Notes under the pieces: generated by a model | Told to the model about the DNA's origin: nothing | Database searches by the model: none | The model's input: only the letters and a program-made list of their open reading frames with translations | Program-made: the position numbers and the translations under genes | In this document: positions 8,183 through 17,900 of the stretch, one piece after another | Position numbering within the stretch: position 1 is the stretch's first letter | Layout: every line of letters starts with the position of its first letter | Assembly: GCA_036493895.1 (NCBI GenBank) | Contig: DASXOZ010000030.1 | Coordinates: 54,191-118,190, forward strand | Length of the DNA: 64,000 nucleotides | From: Candidatus Binatia bacterium | Lineage (GTDB): Bacteria; Desulfobacterota; Binatia; UBA1149; CAITLU01 | Direction: 5' to 3'

Positions 8183-8989
8183 ATGCGTTCGAACCTGTCC
8201 GTCTGGATTGCCCTGCTGCCGGTTGCGTCGCTCGTCGCCGGCTGCAGCGCAATGGACGGCAGCTCGGACCGCCGCTACGACGATCTTCGCAGCATGGTGC
8301 TCGAGCAGCGCCGCGCCATCGAAGACCTTCGCCACGAGCAGGAGCTGGTGCGCGCGGCAATCGACCAGATGCAGTACGGGCATCGCCCGGGCCATCCGAT
8401 CGGTCCAGGCGGTCCAGGCGGTCCCGGCAGCGCCACCGACGACTACTGGCAGAGGCCGACCGCGCCGATGACCGAAGACCAGACCGGGCCTGCGTCCAAC
8501 GCGACGGCGAGCGCCGGCAGTCCGCCGACCACCCCGGTGCCCGTTGCACCCGCCCCGCCGGCACCGAGCCCGTCGAGCGAGCCGGAGAAAGGCCAGGTGC
8601 CTTCCGAGCTGGTCGGCACCGCGTACGACTCGGCGATGCGCCAGCTCGCCGAAGGCGACCAGGACGAAGCGATCCAGTCGTTCCGCAATTTCCTGCACGA
8701 CAACGCGACCTCACCGTACGCCGACGACGCGCAGTTCTGGATCGGCGAGGCGTACTTCCGCAAAGGGCAGTACCACCGCGCGATCATCGAGTTCAACCAG
8801 GTGTCGATCAACTACGGATCGGGCGACAAGGCTCCCGCGGCGCTGCTGCGCCAGGCCGATGCGTTCAAGATCGTCGGCGACCGCGTCGATGCCAAGCTGA
8901 GCCTGCAGAAAGTCATCGGCCGCTATCCCGGCACCGGCGAGGCAGCCAAGGCCTCCAAAATGCTGTCGGAGCTCGGAACCGGCGGGTGA
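8183..8989 (+). CDS. cpoB: Cell division coordinator CpoB (YbgF), lipoprotein form
   Basis: CpoB couples peptidoglycan synthesis to Tol-driven outer-membrane constriction. The 268-residue protein has a signal ending in LVAGC (Cys21), so this version is probably a lipoprotein, unlike the soluble E. coli protein. A short coiled coil (about 30-55, LEQRRAIEDLRHEQELVRAA) resembles the CpoB trimerisation helix. A Gly/Pro-rich linker (about 65-140) leads to TPR repeats in the last 130 residues (YDSAMRQLAEGDQDEAIQSF, QFWIGEAYFRKGQYHRAI). It starts 13 bases after pal and closes the Tol cluster. Confidence 0.9.
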   Translation: MRSNLSVWIALLPVASLVAGCSAMDGSSDRRYDDLRSMVLEQRRAIEDLRHEQELVRAAIDQMQYGHRPGHPIGPGGPGGPGSATDDYWQRPTAPMTEDQTGPASNATASAGSPPTTPVPVAPAPPAPSPSSEPEKGQVPSELVGTAYDSAMRQLAEGDQDEAIQSFRNFLHDNATSPYADDAQFWIGEAYFRKGQYHRAIIEFNQVSINYGSGDKAPAALLRQADAFKIVGDRVDAKLSLQKVIGRYPGTGEAAKASKMLSELGTGG

Positions 8990-9101
8990 TCGCGAGCCGC
9001 GAGCCAGCGAGCGGCGAGATCCAAGCGCTTCAACGAAGCGAACTACCTCCGGCCGATTCGGACCCGAACCATCCCCTGCTAGCATCGACCGCGGGTCGCC
9101 A

Positions 9102-10037
9102 ATGAGGGTCCTCCGCAGTCTGAAGAGTGCGCGCGGCCTTCCCGGCCGTGCGGTGGTGACCATCGGCAATTTCGACGGTGTGCACCGCGGCCACCAGGTC
9201 ATCCTGCAGCGCCTTCGCCGCGAGGCCGATGCGCGCGGCGCGGCCGCCGTCGTCCTCACGTTCGATCCGCATCCGATCTCGGTCGTGCGCCCCGAAGCGG
9301 CGCCGCCGGCGATCATGACGCTGCACGACCGGCTCGACGCGCTGAAGGTCGAGAGGCCCGACCTCGTCGTCGTCCAGCGCTTCTCGAAGAGCTTCGCGGC
9401 CATCGAGGCCGACGAGTTCGTGCGGCGCTTCCTCGTCGAGACGCTTCGCTGCCAGCTCGTGCTGGTCGGTGACGACCTCAACTTCGGGCGCGACCGCGGC
9501 GGCAACGTCGCTTCGCTGGAGCGCTCGGGCAGGCGCTACGACTTCGCCGTCGAAGTGATTCCTCCGGTGGAGGTCGACGGGGTCGTCGCGAGATCCAGTG
9601 TCATCCGCTCGCTGGTGCGCGACGGTGACGTCGTTGCCGCGGCGCGACTGCTCGGCCGCCCTCACTTCGTGCGCGGCCGCGTCGAGCACGGTGCGGGCAG
9701 GGGACGCGGGCTCGGCTTCGCAACCGCCAACCTGAAACCTCAGACGCCGCTGGTGCCGGGCGACGGTGTGTTCGTCACGCTGTCGCGCCTCGGCCGCCGC
9801 CGCATCGACAGCGTGACGTCGATCGGCAGCACGCCGACGTTCGGCGGCACCGAGACGGCCATCGAGGCCCACCTGCTCGTCGAGCTCGGCGACCTCTACG
9901 GTCGTCCGCTCATGCTCGAGTTCCTCGAGAAACTGCGCGACCAGAAAAAATTCGAGACGACCGGCGCACTGGCCGCGCAGATCGGTACCGACGTCGCGCG
10001 CGCCAAGGCAGTGCTGGCCTCGCACAGCCGCGCATGA
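9102..10037 (+). CDS. ribF: Bifunctional riboflavin kinase/FAD synthetase
   Basis: RibF makes FMN from riboflavin and then FAD. The 311-residue protein has the N-terminal nucleotidyltransferase motif TIGNFDGVHRGHQ (about 20-32) and the C-terminal flavokinase domain from about residue 185 (RVEHGAGRGRGLGFATANL, with the family's PTAN-like motif reading ATAN). Length is typical. It overlaps rluD by four bases (ATGA). Confidence 0.95.
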   Translation: MRVLRSLKSARGLPGRAVVTIGNFDGVHRGHQVILQRLRREADARGAAAVVLTFDPHPISVVRPEAAPPAIMTLHDRLDALKVERPDLVVVQRFSKSFAAIEADEFVRRFLVETLRCQLVLVGDDLNFGRDRGGNVASLERSGRRYDFAVEVIPPVEVDGVVARSSVIRSLVRDGDVVAAARLLGRPHFVRGRVEHGAGRGRGLGFATANLKPQTPLVPGDGVFVTLSRLGRRRIDSVTSIGSTPTFGGTETAIEAHLLVELGDLYGRPLMLEFLEKLRDQKKFETTGALAAQIGTDVARAKAVLASHSRA

Positions 10038-11095
10038 GCGCGTCGCGGCTGCCGGGCACGAGCGCGCCGCCGCGGAAAAAGGCCGGCGCGGCGCTGCAGG
10101 AAGCCGCTGCCACTTCGCGCGGCGAAGCCGCCCGCGCCGCCAGGAGCGCTACATTTTTTGTAGCGCCGCAGTACGCCGGCGAGCGCCTCGATAGCTGGCT
10201 CGCGCGCCAGGACGGCGCGCCGACGCGCTCGCAGATCAAGGCCGCCGCCGATGACGACAGGTTGACGATCGACGGCAAGCCCGTGCGCGCATCGCACCGT
10301 CTGCGCGAAGGCGAGAGCGTCACGCTCCTCGAGGCCGAGCCTGCGCCGCTGCCGCCGCCATCCAGTGGCGATGCGATCGACCTCGTCGTGCTCCACGAGG
10401 ACGAATGGTTCCTCGCCATCGACAAGCCGGCCGGGCTCGTCGTGCATCCGGGGGCGGGCAATCCTGCGGGCACTCTGGTCGATGCGCTTCGTGCGCGTGA
10501 GCCTTCGCGAGCGTGGCCGGGAGACGCGAGCCGCGCCGGCATCGTCCATCGCCTCGATCGCGAGACCTCGGGCGTGATCCTCGTTGCAAAGACAGTGGCG
10601 GCCCACGAAGCGCTGTCGCGACAGTTCCGCGACCGCACGATCCGCAAGACCTACCTCGCGATCGTGCATGGCGCAGTGAAGGAGCCGGGCCACATCGATC
10701 TTGCGATCGGGCGCCATCCGACCGAGCGCACGAAAATGTCCGTGCGAGGCCGCCCCGCGCGCGCATCGACGACCGACTACCGGCCGCTCGAGAGAGTGGG
10801 ACCGGCCACGCTGCTCGAGGTGCACCCTCGCACCGGCCGAACCCACCAGATCCGCGTGCATCTTTCGGCGGCAGGCTTCCCGATCGTCAGTGACCCGGTT
10901 TACGGAGGCCGCACGATCGGCGGGCTCAAGCGCCATGCGCTGCATGCCTCCGCCATCGAGCTGGCCCATCCGGCCGGCGGCGGGCATTTGCGCATCGAAG
11001 CCCCGCTTCCGCGAGATCTGGAGGACCTGCTGGCCTGGCTGAGGGCCTCCGCCGACCGGGGCGGGAAGGGGCAGGGCGGCCGGGACCGCGGTTGA
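10034..11095 (+). CDS. rluD: 23S rRNA pseudouridine synthase, RluD/RluC family
   Basis: This enzyme isomerises uridines in large-subunit rRNA. Residues about 47-105 resemble an S4 RNA-binding domain (ERLDSWLARQDGAPTRSQIKAA). The catalytic domain has the signature HRLDRETSG with the catalytic Asp, plus HPRTGRTHQIRVHL further on. An N-terminal extension of about 40 low-complexity residues precedes the S4 domain. The site specificity (RluD versus RluC/RluA type) cannot be settled from motifs alone, so the symbol is provisional. 353 residues. Confidence 0.88.
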   Translation: MSASRLPGTSAPPRKKAGAALQEAAATSRGEAARAARSATFFVAPQYAGERLDSWLARQDGAPTRSQIKAAADDDRLTIDGKPVRASHRLREGESVTLLEAEPAPLPPPSSGDAIDLVVLHEDEWFLAIDKPAGLVVHPGAGNPAGTLVDALRAREPSRAWPGDASRAGIVHRLDRETSGVILVAKTVAAHEALSRQFRDRTIRKTYLAIVHGAVKEPGHIDLAIGRHPTERTKMSVRGRPARASTTDYRPLERVGPATLLEVHPRTGRTHQIRVHLSAAGFPIVSDPVYGGRTIGGLKRHALHASAIELAHPAGGGHLRIEAPLPRDLEDLLAWLRASADRGGKGQGGRDRG

Positions 11096-11120
11096 CACCC
11101 GGCAACCCATGATTTAGCCT
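11092..11120 (+). promoter_or_regulatory. Predicted promoter of rho
   Basis: TTGACA (11092-11097), a 17-base spacer and TAGCCT (11115-11120). The -35 box overlaps the rluD stop codon. A start near 11127 would give rho a leader of about 230 bases. Confidence 0.55.
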
Positions 11121-11356
11121 TCGGTTACACCGCCCGGGAACCTTCTCCGTTTCCGCCGCCTTCCGGCAAAGCGACGCCGCTGCAAGCGGATCCTCGACCT
11201 GAAGGGCGGGTAGCCCAGGTGCTCAGGCACCGGCCACCCGACCGCGGTGCGACCCGACGAACCCTTTCGGCCGGTGGCGGCCGACCCTCGGCGGGCTCTC
11301 CTGCCTCCATCCCGGAGGCAAAGCGCCCCCGACCCAACCAACCATAAGCGAGTCCG
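11121..11356 (+). other. Long GC-rich rho leader
   Basis: About 230 bases between the predicted promoter and rho have no gene. They contain several short GC-rich inverted repeats (for example around 11225-11240, GTGCTCAGGCACCGGCCAC). I do not recognise a known riboswitch. Rho genes are often autoregulated through their leader, which is a plausible but unproven role here. Confidence 0.35.
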
Positions 11357-12841
11357 ATGTCAGAACGCGGCACTGAAACTGCCAGGGAAAGAAAGAGCGG
11401 GGACGAACGGTCCGGTCGCGGTCATCGCGACGGCGGCAAATCCCATGGCCGGGGACGAGGCCAGGGAGGCGGCGGCCAAGGCGGAGGCGGTGGTGGAGGC
11501 CAGAACCACGACCGCCCCGGACGGCTCCCGAAGGAAGACCTCGCTGCCGACGAAGCCCAGATCGCGGCAGCCGAAGCCTCGACCACTCCGACCCTCGACC
11601 TTACCGAGCTGAAGAAGAAGACGGTCCGCGAGCTGGCCGACGTGGCGCGCGAGCTCGGCGTCGAAGGCGTCGCGGCGATGCGCAAGCAGGAGCTGATCTT
11701 CAAGCTCCTCGAGGCCCAGACTGCCAAGAACGGCAACGTCTACGGCGAGGGGGTCCTCGAGATCCTGCCCGACGGGTTCGGTTTCCTTCGCGCTCCGGAT
11801 TCGAACTACCTTCCCGGTCCCGACGACATCTACATCTCGCCGAGCCAGGTGCGCCGCTTCGGGCTTCGCACCGGCGACGTCGTCTCGGGCCTGATCCGCT
11901 CGCCGAAGGAAGGCGAACGTTACTTCGCGCTGCTCAAGGTCTCGGCGATCAACTACGACGCTCCCGATCGCGTGCGCGACAAGGTCCTTTTCGACAACCT
12001 GACGCCGCTCTACCCCGACGCGCCGCTTCGGCTGTCCCACGATCCTGCCGAGTTCACCACCCGCGTCATCGACCTCCTCGTGCCGATCGGAAAAGGCCAG
12101 AGGGCGCTGATCGTCGCGGCACCGCGCACCGGAAAGACGGTGATGCTGCAGCACATCGCGCACGGCATCGCGGAGAACAACAAGGAAGTCATCCTCATCG
12201 TCCTGTTGATCGACGAGCGGCCCGAGGAAGTCACCGACATGCAGCGCTCGGTCAAGGGCGAGGTCGTGTCGTCGACGTTCGACGAGCCGCCGACCCGTCA
12301 CGTGCAGGTGGCCGAGATGGTGATCGAGAAGGCCAAGCGCCTCGTCGAGCACGGCCGCGACGTCGTGATCCTGCTCGACTCGATCACGCGCCTGGCGCGC
12401 GCCTACAACGCGACCGTGCCACCGAGCGGCAAGATCCTGTCAGGCGGCGTCGACTCGAATGCGCTGCGTGGTCCGAAGAAGTTCTTCGGCGCTGCGCGCA
12501 ACATCGAGGACGGAGGCAGCCTGACGATCATCGGCACCGCGCTGGTCGATACCGGCAGCCGCATGGACGAGGTCATTTTCGAAGAGTTCAAGGGCACCGG
12601 GAACTGCGAGATCCACCTCGAGCGCCGCCTGATGGACCGCCGCGTGTTCCCGACCATCGACATCCTCAAGTCAGGCACCCGAAAGGAAGACCTGCTGATG
12701 GAAAAGGACGCCCTCACCCGCGTCTTCCTGCTGCGCAAGCTCCTGACCCAGCTGAACCAGGTCGAAGCCATGGAGTTCCTGCTCGGCAAAATGAAGGGAA
12801 CCAAGAGCAACAAGGACTTCCTCGACTCCATGAGCCAATAG
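11357..12841 (+). CDS. rho: Transcription termination factor Rho
   Basis: Rho is the hexameric RNA helicase that terminates untranslated transcripts. The 494-residue protein has the Rho N-terminal domain (about 75-120, [20 protein letters not shown]), a cold-shock RNA-binding domain ([20 protein letters not shown]), Walker A APRTGKT, Walker [18 protein letters not shown] and the R-loop region [13 protein letters not shown]. Ahead of these, residues about 12-60 are a Gly/Arg-rich, apparently disordered insertion absent from E. coli Rho. Start ATG at 11357; no close upstream alternative. Confidence 0.97.
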   Translation: MSERGTETARERKSGDERSGRGHRDGGKSHGRGRGQGGGGQGGGGGGGQNHDRPGRLPKEDLAADEAQIAAAEASTTPTLDLTELKKKTVRELADVARELGVEGVAAMRKQELIFKLLEAQTAKNGNVYGEGVLEILPDGFGFLRAPDSNYLPGPDDIYISPSQVRRFGLRTGDVVSGLIRSPKEGERYFALLKVSAINYDAPDRVRDKVLFDNLTPLYPDAPLRLSHDPAEFTTRVIDLLVPIGKGQRALIVAAPRTGKTVMLQHIAHGIAENNKEVILIVLLIDERPEEVTDMQRSVKGEVVSSTFDEPPTRHVQVAEMVIEKAKRLVEHGRDVVILLDSITRLARAYNATVPPSGKILSGGVDSNALRGPKKFFGAARNIEDGGSLTIIGTALVDTGSRMDEVIFEEFKGTGNCEIHLERRLMDRRVFPTIDILKSGTRKEDLLMEKDALTRVFLLRKLLTQLNQVEAMEFLLGKMKGTKSNKDFLDSMSQ

Positions 12842-13105
12842 GGACTCTAGGGGTCTGGCACCAGTGCGTGGGGTCATGCCGAGCCGTCCAGTTCGACCCC
12901 AAACGCCCCGATGATCGCTGGTGCCTGACCCCACGCGGCGCTGATCCGTGGTGCCCGATGCCCACGCGGTCAGATGGAGGCTCCAGACCCGGCACCATTG
13001 CATCCGGCCCCATCGTCGGATATTGGGCCGGGGTTACGCCCCGCAAAACGGGCGGTATTGCAGACAACGACGCACCGCGCTCGCGGTGTGCAGGAACAGG
13101 TGCGG
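12842..13105. repeat. rho-rpsB intergenic region with REP-like palindrome
   Basis: GGGGTCTGGCACCAG (12850-12864) is the near-perfect inverse (14 of 15) of CTGGTGCCTGACCCC (12918-12932). A nested pair, GCGTGGGGTC and GACCCCACGC, adds a second arm. The GGGTCAGGCACC core recurs near 46.26 and 49.2 kb, so this looks like a dispersed palindromic repeat; it could also act as the rho terminator. The rest is the rpsB leader with no visible gene. Confidence 0.6.
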
Positions 13106-13954
13106 ATGAGCCAAGTCACGATGAAGCAGCTCCTGGAGGCCGGCGTTCACTTCGGCCACCAGACCAGCAGGTGGAACCCCAAGATGCGCCCCTACATTTT
13201 CGGCGCGCGAAACGGGATTCACATCATCGACCTCCAGCAGACCGTCAATCTCTTTCGGGAAGCCTGCGACTTCGTCCGCGAAGTCGCCGCCCGCGGCGGC
13301 ACCGTGCTGTTCGTCGGCACCAAGAAGCAGGCCCAGGAAGCGATCAAGTCGGAGTCCGAACGCGGCAAGCAGTACTACGTCAACAACCGCTGGCTCGGCG
13401 GAACGCTGACGAACTTCCAGACCATCAAGAAGTCGATCGACCGCATGCGTCGCATCGAGGACACCTTGGCGGATCCGGCCAGCGCGCAGCTGTTCAAGAA
13501 GAAAGAGCGCCTGCTGATGCAGCGCGAGCTCGATAAGCTCATGATCAACCTTTCCGGCATCCGCGAGATGAAGCGTCCTCCCGACGCGCTGTTCGTCATC
13601 GACCCGGACCGCGAGCAGATCGCGGTGGCCGAGGCCAATCGCCTGAAAATCCCCGTCGTCGCCGTCGTCGACAGCAACTGCGACCCCGACCGGATCGCGT
13701 ACTGCGTGCCGGGCAACGACGACGCGATCCGCGCGATCCGCCTGTTCTGCGGCGCGATCGCCGACTCCTGCCTCGAGGGCCTGGCCGAGAGCGAAGCCCG
13801 CGGCACGGTCGCCGAAAAGGGTGACGGCACCTCCTACGGCGGCAGCTTCGCCGACGTCATCGGCGCGGCCGGCGAAGAGGCCATGGGCGGCGCGGCATCG
13901 TTCGAGCCCGGCTCCTTTGCCACTTCCGACTTCGACACGAGCCCCGCCGAATGA
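13106..13954 (+). CDS. rpsB: 30S ribosomal protein S2
   Basis: S2 (282 residues) is a late-assembling small-subunit protein. Signatures include [22 protein letters not shown] at the N-terminus, [21 protein letters not shown] and [13 protein letters not shown]. The ATG at 13106 begins the conserved N-terminus; the extension upstream to 12974 runs through the palindromic intergenic repeat and is rejected. The C-terminus has an acidic/Gly-Ser tail of about 50 residues. It overlaps tsf by four bases, the classic rpsB-tsf pair. Confidence 0.97.
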   Translation: MSQVTMKQLLEAGVHFGHQTSRWNPKMRPYIFGARNGIHIIDLQQTVNLFREACDFVREVAARGGTVLFVGTKKQAQEAIKSESERGKQYYVNNRWLGGTLTNFQTIKKSIDRMRRIEDTLADPASAQLFKKKERLLMQRELDKLMINLSGIREMKRPPDALFVIDPDREQIAVAEANRLKIPVVAVVDSNCDPDRIAYCVPGNDDAIRAIRLFCGAIADSCLEGLAESEARGTVAEKGDGTSYGGSFADVIGAAGEEAMGGAASFEPGSFATSDFDTSPAE

Positions 13955-14871
13955 ACATCGACGCCAAGCTCGTCAAGGACCTGCGCGAGCGTACCGGCGC
14001 GGGCATGATGGACTGCAAGAAGGCGCTGGCCGACACGGCCGGCGACATCGAGAAGGCAGTCGCCGTGCTGCGCGAAAAGGGCCTCGCCGGCGCGTCCAAG
14101 AAGGCCGGCCGGGTGGCCGCCGACGGGCTGGTCGGCGTGCTCTCGAGCCCTGATTCGAAGAGCGCCGTCGTCTTCGAGCTCAACTGCGAAACCGACTTCG
14201 TCGCCAAGACCGACGCGTTCCGCGCGCTGCTGCAGACGCTCGGCGCCGCCCTGCTGGCGGCCGACGTCACCGAAGGCAGCGGCGACACCGTCAGCGGCCT
14301 CAAGGTCGAAGGCGGCAAGACGATCGCTGCGCTGCTGACCGAAAGCATCGCGCAGATCGGCGAAAACATCGGGCTGCGCCGCTTCTCGCGCTTCGCGAGC
14401 AAGAACGGTGTGGTCGGCAGCTACGTGCACGCCGGCGGAAAGATCGGTGTGCTCGTGGAGATTGCCGGCGGCGACTCGCGCCACATCGAGCTGGCCAGGT
14501 CGCTGGCCATGCAGGTAGCCGCGGCGTTCCCGCGCTGCGTCTCGCGCGACGAGATCGCCGCAGGCGATCTTGCCGCCGAGCGCGAGATCTACCGACAGCA
14601 GGCACTGTCTTCGGGCAAGCCCGAAAAGATCGTCGACCGCATCGTCGACGGCAAGATCGAGAAGTTCTACTCGGAGATCTGCCTGCTCGAGCAGGAGTAC
14701 GTGCGCGACAGCGATCTGCGCGTCGACAAGCTGGTCGCGCAGTCCGCGAAGGAGACGGGCGCGAGCCTGTCGGTTTCCCGCTTCGCGCGATTCCAGCTCG
14801 GCGAGGGCATCGAGAAGAAGCAGTCCAACCTGGCTGACGAGGTCGCCCAAACCATCGGTCAGAGCGCCTGA
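13951..14871 (+). CDS. tsf: Elongation factor Ts
   Basis: EF-Ts recycles EF-Tu-GDP to EF-Tu-GTP. The 306-residue protein shows the UBA-like N-terminal domain ([20 protein letters not shown]), the TDFVAKTD motif that contacts EF-Tu, and the core repeats through about residue 300. The ATG overlaps the end of rpsB. Length is normal. Confidence 0.97.
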   Translation: MNIDAKLVKDLRERTGAGMMDCKKALADTAGDIEKAVAVLREKGLAGASKKAGRVAADGLVGVLSSPDSKSAVVFELNCETDFVAKTDAFRALLQTLGAALLAADVTEGSGDTVSGLKVEGGKTIAALLTESIAQIGENIGLRRFSRFASKNGVVGSYVHAGGKIGVLVEIAGGDSRHIELARSLAMQVAAAFPRCVSRDEIAAGDLAAEREIYRQQALSSGKPEKIVDRIVDGKIEKFYSEICLLEQEYVRDSDLRVDKLVAQSAKETGASLSVSRFARFQLGEGIEKKQSNLADEVAQTIGQSA

Positions 14872-15621
<750 letters not shown>

Positions 15622-15660
15622 CGCCGCAGCGGGCGGCGCGCCCGGTTCGTGGGTGAAACG

Positions 15661-16218
15661 ATGATCGAAGACATCCTCAAGGAGCTTCGCGGCCAGATGC
15701 ACGAGACGCTGGTCTCGCTGCGCCGCGACCTGGCCCGCATTCGCGCCGGGCGCGCCACGCCGGCGCTGCTGGACCACGTTTTCGTCGACTACTACGGTTC
15801 TTCCACTCCCCTCAACAAGCTCGCGACGGTCTCGGCTCCCGAGGCGCGGCTTCTCGTCGTGCAACCGTTCGACAAGAGCACGCTGCAGTCGATCGACAGG
15901 GCGATCCGCATGGCCGAGCTCGGACTGTCGCCGGTCAGCGACGGAATCATCCTGAGGCTGCCGATCCCCGAGCTGAACGAAGAGCGGCGCAAAGACCTCG
16001 TCAAGCAGCTGCGCAAGGACGCCGAGCACCACCGGGTGTCGGCGCGCACCCACCGCCGCGATGCCAACGAGCTGCTGAAAGAAGCCGAGACCGAGAAGGA
16101 AATCACGCAGGACGAGCACCGCGGCGCCAGCGAGAGAGTCCAGAAGCTTACCGACGAGACGATTGCGCAGATCGACGAGATCGTAAAGACCAAGGAGCAC
16201 GAGATCCTTTCGGTCTGA
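15661..16218 (+). CDS. frr: Ribosome recycling factor
   Basis: RRF with EF-G splits the post-termination ribosome. The 185-residue protein matches the family length and shows RAGRATPALLDHVFVDYYG, LVVQPFDKSTLQSIDRAI and PELNEERRKDLVKQLRKDAE. The ATG at 15661 is chosen over the GTG at 15649 because GGTGA lies five bases upstream and the N-terminus then matches the family. Confidence 0.96.
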   Translation: MIEDILKELRGQMHETLVSLRRDLARIRAGRATPALLDHVFVDYYGSSTPLNKLATVSAPEARLLVVQPFDKSTLQSIDRAIRMAELGLSPVSDGIILRLPIPELNEERRKDLVKQLRKDAEHHRVSARTHRRDANELLKEAETEKEITQDEHRGASERVQKLTDETIAQIDEIVKTKEHEILSV

Positions 16219-16231
16219 GCGGACGGGCGCG

Positions 16232-16972
16232 GTGGAAACCACGGATCGAACCGGATTGCCGCGTCACGTGGCGATCATCATGGACGGCAACGGTCGCTGG
16301 GCGACGCGGCGCGGGCTCAGCCGCATCCAGGGCCATCGCCGCGGCAAGGATTCCGTCAAGGAGATCGTCGAGGTAGCCCGCGAGATCGGCATCGAGGTGC
16401 TGACGCTTTACGCGTTCTCGACCGAGAACTGGGAACGGCCCGAGCGCGAAGTCGGTGCGCTGATGCGCCTGCTGCGCCGCTACGTGCGCAGCGAGCTCGG
16501 CCGCATGATGAAGCACGGCATCCGGCTGCGCGCGATCGGCAATCTCCGGCGCCTGCCTCGCGACGTGCTCGCCGATCTTCGTTCGGCCGAGCACACCACG
16601 CGCAACAACACGTCGATGACCGTGCAGCTCGCCGTCAGCTACGGCGCGCGCGAAGAGATCGTCGCTGCCGCCAGGCGCCTTGCGCGCCGCGTGCGCGACG
16701 GCGAGATCGCGCCCGAGGACATCGACGAGGATTCGTTCTCGGAGTCGCTGATGACCGCGGGGCTTCCCGATCCCGACCTGCTGATCCGCACCAGCGGCGA
16801 GATGCGTCTTTCCAACTTCCTGCTGTGGCAGGTCGCCTACAGCGAGCTGTACGTGACTGATGCGCTGTGGCCGGATTTCCGCCGCCCCCAGTTCCTCGCT
16901 GCCCTCGAGGACTACCGCCGCCGCGAGCGGCGCTTCGGCCTTACCGCCGAGCAACTCGCCGCCGAGGCCTGA
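16232..16972 (+). CDS. uppS: Undecaprenyl diphosphate synthase (isoprenyl transferase)
   Basis: UppS makes the C55 lipid carrier for peptidoglycan and O-antigen. The 246-residue cis-prenyltransferase has the catalytic HVAIIMDGNGRWA segment (Asp18), YAFSTENWERP, and RTSGEMRLSNFLLWQ near the C-terminus. The start is GTG, 13 bases after frr. It is followed without a gap by cdsA. Confidence 0.96.
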   Translation: METTDRTGLPRHVAIIMDGNGRWATRRGLSRIQGHRRGKDSVKEIVEVAREIGIEVLTLYAFSTENWERPEREVGALMRLLRRYVRSELGRMMKHGIRLRAIGNLRRLPRDVLADLRSAEHTTRNNTSMTVQLAVSYGAREEIVAAARRLARRVRDGEIAPEDIDEDSFSESLMTAGLPDPDLLIRTSGEMRLSNFLLWQVAYSELYVTDALWPDFRRPQFLAALEDYRRRERRFGLTAEQLAAEA

Positions 16973-17773
16973 ATGCTGCGCCAGCGACTGGCCACTGCCG
17001 CGATCGCCATTCCGCTGCTGATCTGGCTGATCCTGGCCGGACCCAACGTGATTTTTTCCGCCGTCGTTCTCGCATTCACGTTCCTGTCGCTGATGGAGAT
17101 GGCCGCGATGCAGAGGGTGGCCGTCACCGGCTCGGCGCCGCTGACGGTCGGCGCGGGCATGGCGATCGCACTGTCGATGTGGGTGGACGCCACCGGCGCC
17201 ACGCTGTCGGCCGGCATCGTCGTCGCGCTGATCGGCGTGATGCTCGGGACGCTGGCCACTGCCGAGGACATGCAGCGCAGCGTCACCGGCGCCGGGCAGA
17301 TCCTGTTCGCCGCGTTGTACGGCGGCCTGCTGCTGCCTCACCTGATCTGGCTGCGCGCGCTCGAGCACGGGCCGGGCCTCGTGTTTTTCGTGATCGCGAC
17401 GTCGATGGCCAGCGATGCCGGCGGCTTCTTTGCCGGGCGCGCCTGGGGCAAGCGCAAGCTGTGGCCCACCGTCAGCCCGAAGAAGACCGTCGAAGGCGCC
17501 GCCGGATCGGTGGCCGCCGCGGTCGTCATCGGCGGCTTCTTCCAGTGGGCGCTGGTCGGACGCTTCGGATTCCTCGAGTCGGTGCTCGTGACGGCAATAC
17601 TTTCGCTGCTCGCGCAGATCGGCGACTTGTCGGAATCGATGATCAAAAGGGCGTTCGACGCCAAGGATTCGGGCTGGATCATCCCCGGTCACGGGGGAGT
17701 GCTCGATCGCACCGACAGCATGGTCCTGCCGATCGTGTTCACCTACTACTACGCGAGCCTCACGTGGACCTGA
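16973..17773 (+). CDS. cdsA: Phosphatidate cytidylyltransferase
   Basis: CdsA converts phosphatidic acid and CTP to CDP-diacylglycerol, the precursor used by the pssA product at 22.5 kb. The 266-residue protein is strongly hydrophobic with about seven to eight membrane segments. It carries the family signature near residues 142-180 (SMASDAGGFFAGRAWGKRKL followed by SPKKTVEGAAGS) and the C-terminal PGHGGVLDRTDSM. It directly abuts uppS. In many relatives dxr follows here; it is absent. Confidence 0.95.
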   Translation: MLRQRLATAAIAIPLLIWLILAGPNVIFSAVVLAFTFLSLMEMAAMQRVAVTGSAPLTVGAGMAIALSMWVDATGATLSAGIVVALIGVMLGTLATAEDMQRSVTGAGQILFAALYGGLLLPHLIWLRALEHGPGLVFFVIATSMASDAGGFFAGRAWGKRKLWPTVSPKKTVEGAAGSVAAAVVIGGFFQWALVGRFGFLESVLVTAILSLLAQIGDLSESMIKRAFDAKDSGWIIPGHGGVLDRTDSMVLPIVFTYYYASLTWT

Positions 17774-17900
17774 CCGCCGGCTGCGCAAAAAACGTGCTCG
17801 GCGCATCCGGAACTTTTTGCGAAATCCGCGCGTCCAAATCCCTCCGGCGCGCTGAAAACCTCGTTTCGGGCCGCACCGGGGCGGGTGTAAAGTAAGCGCC

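Noticed and set aside
11121..11356. Known riboswitch in the rho leader
   Set aside because: Compared with remembered cobalamin, TPP, c-di-GMP and SAM patterns; none of the core motifs is complete.
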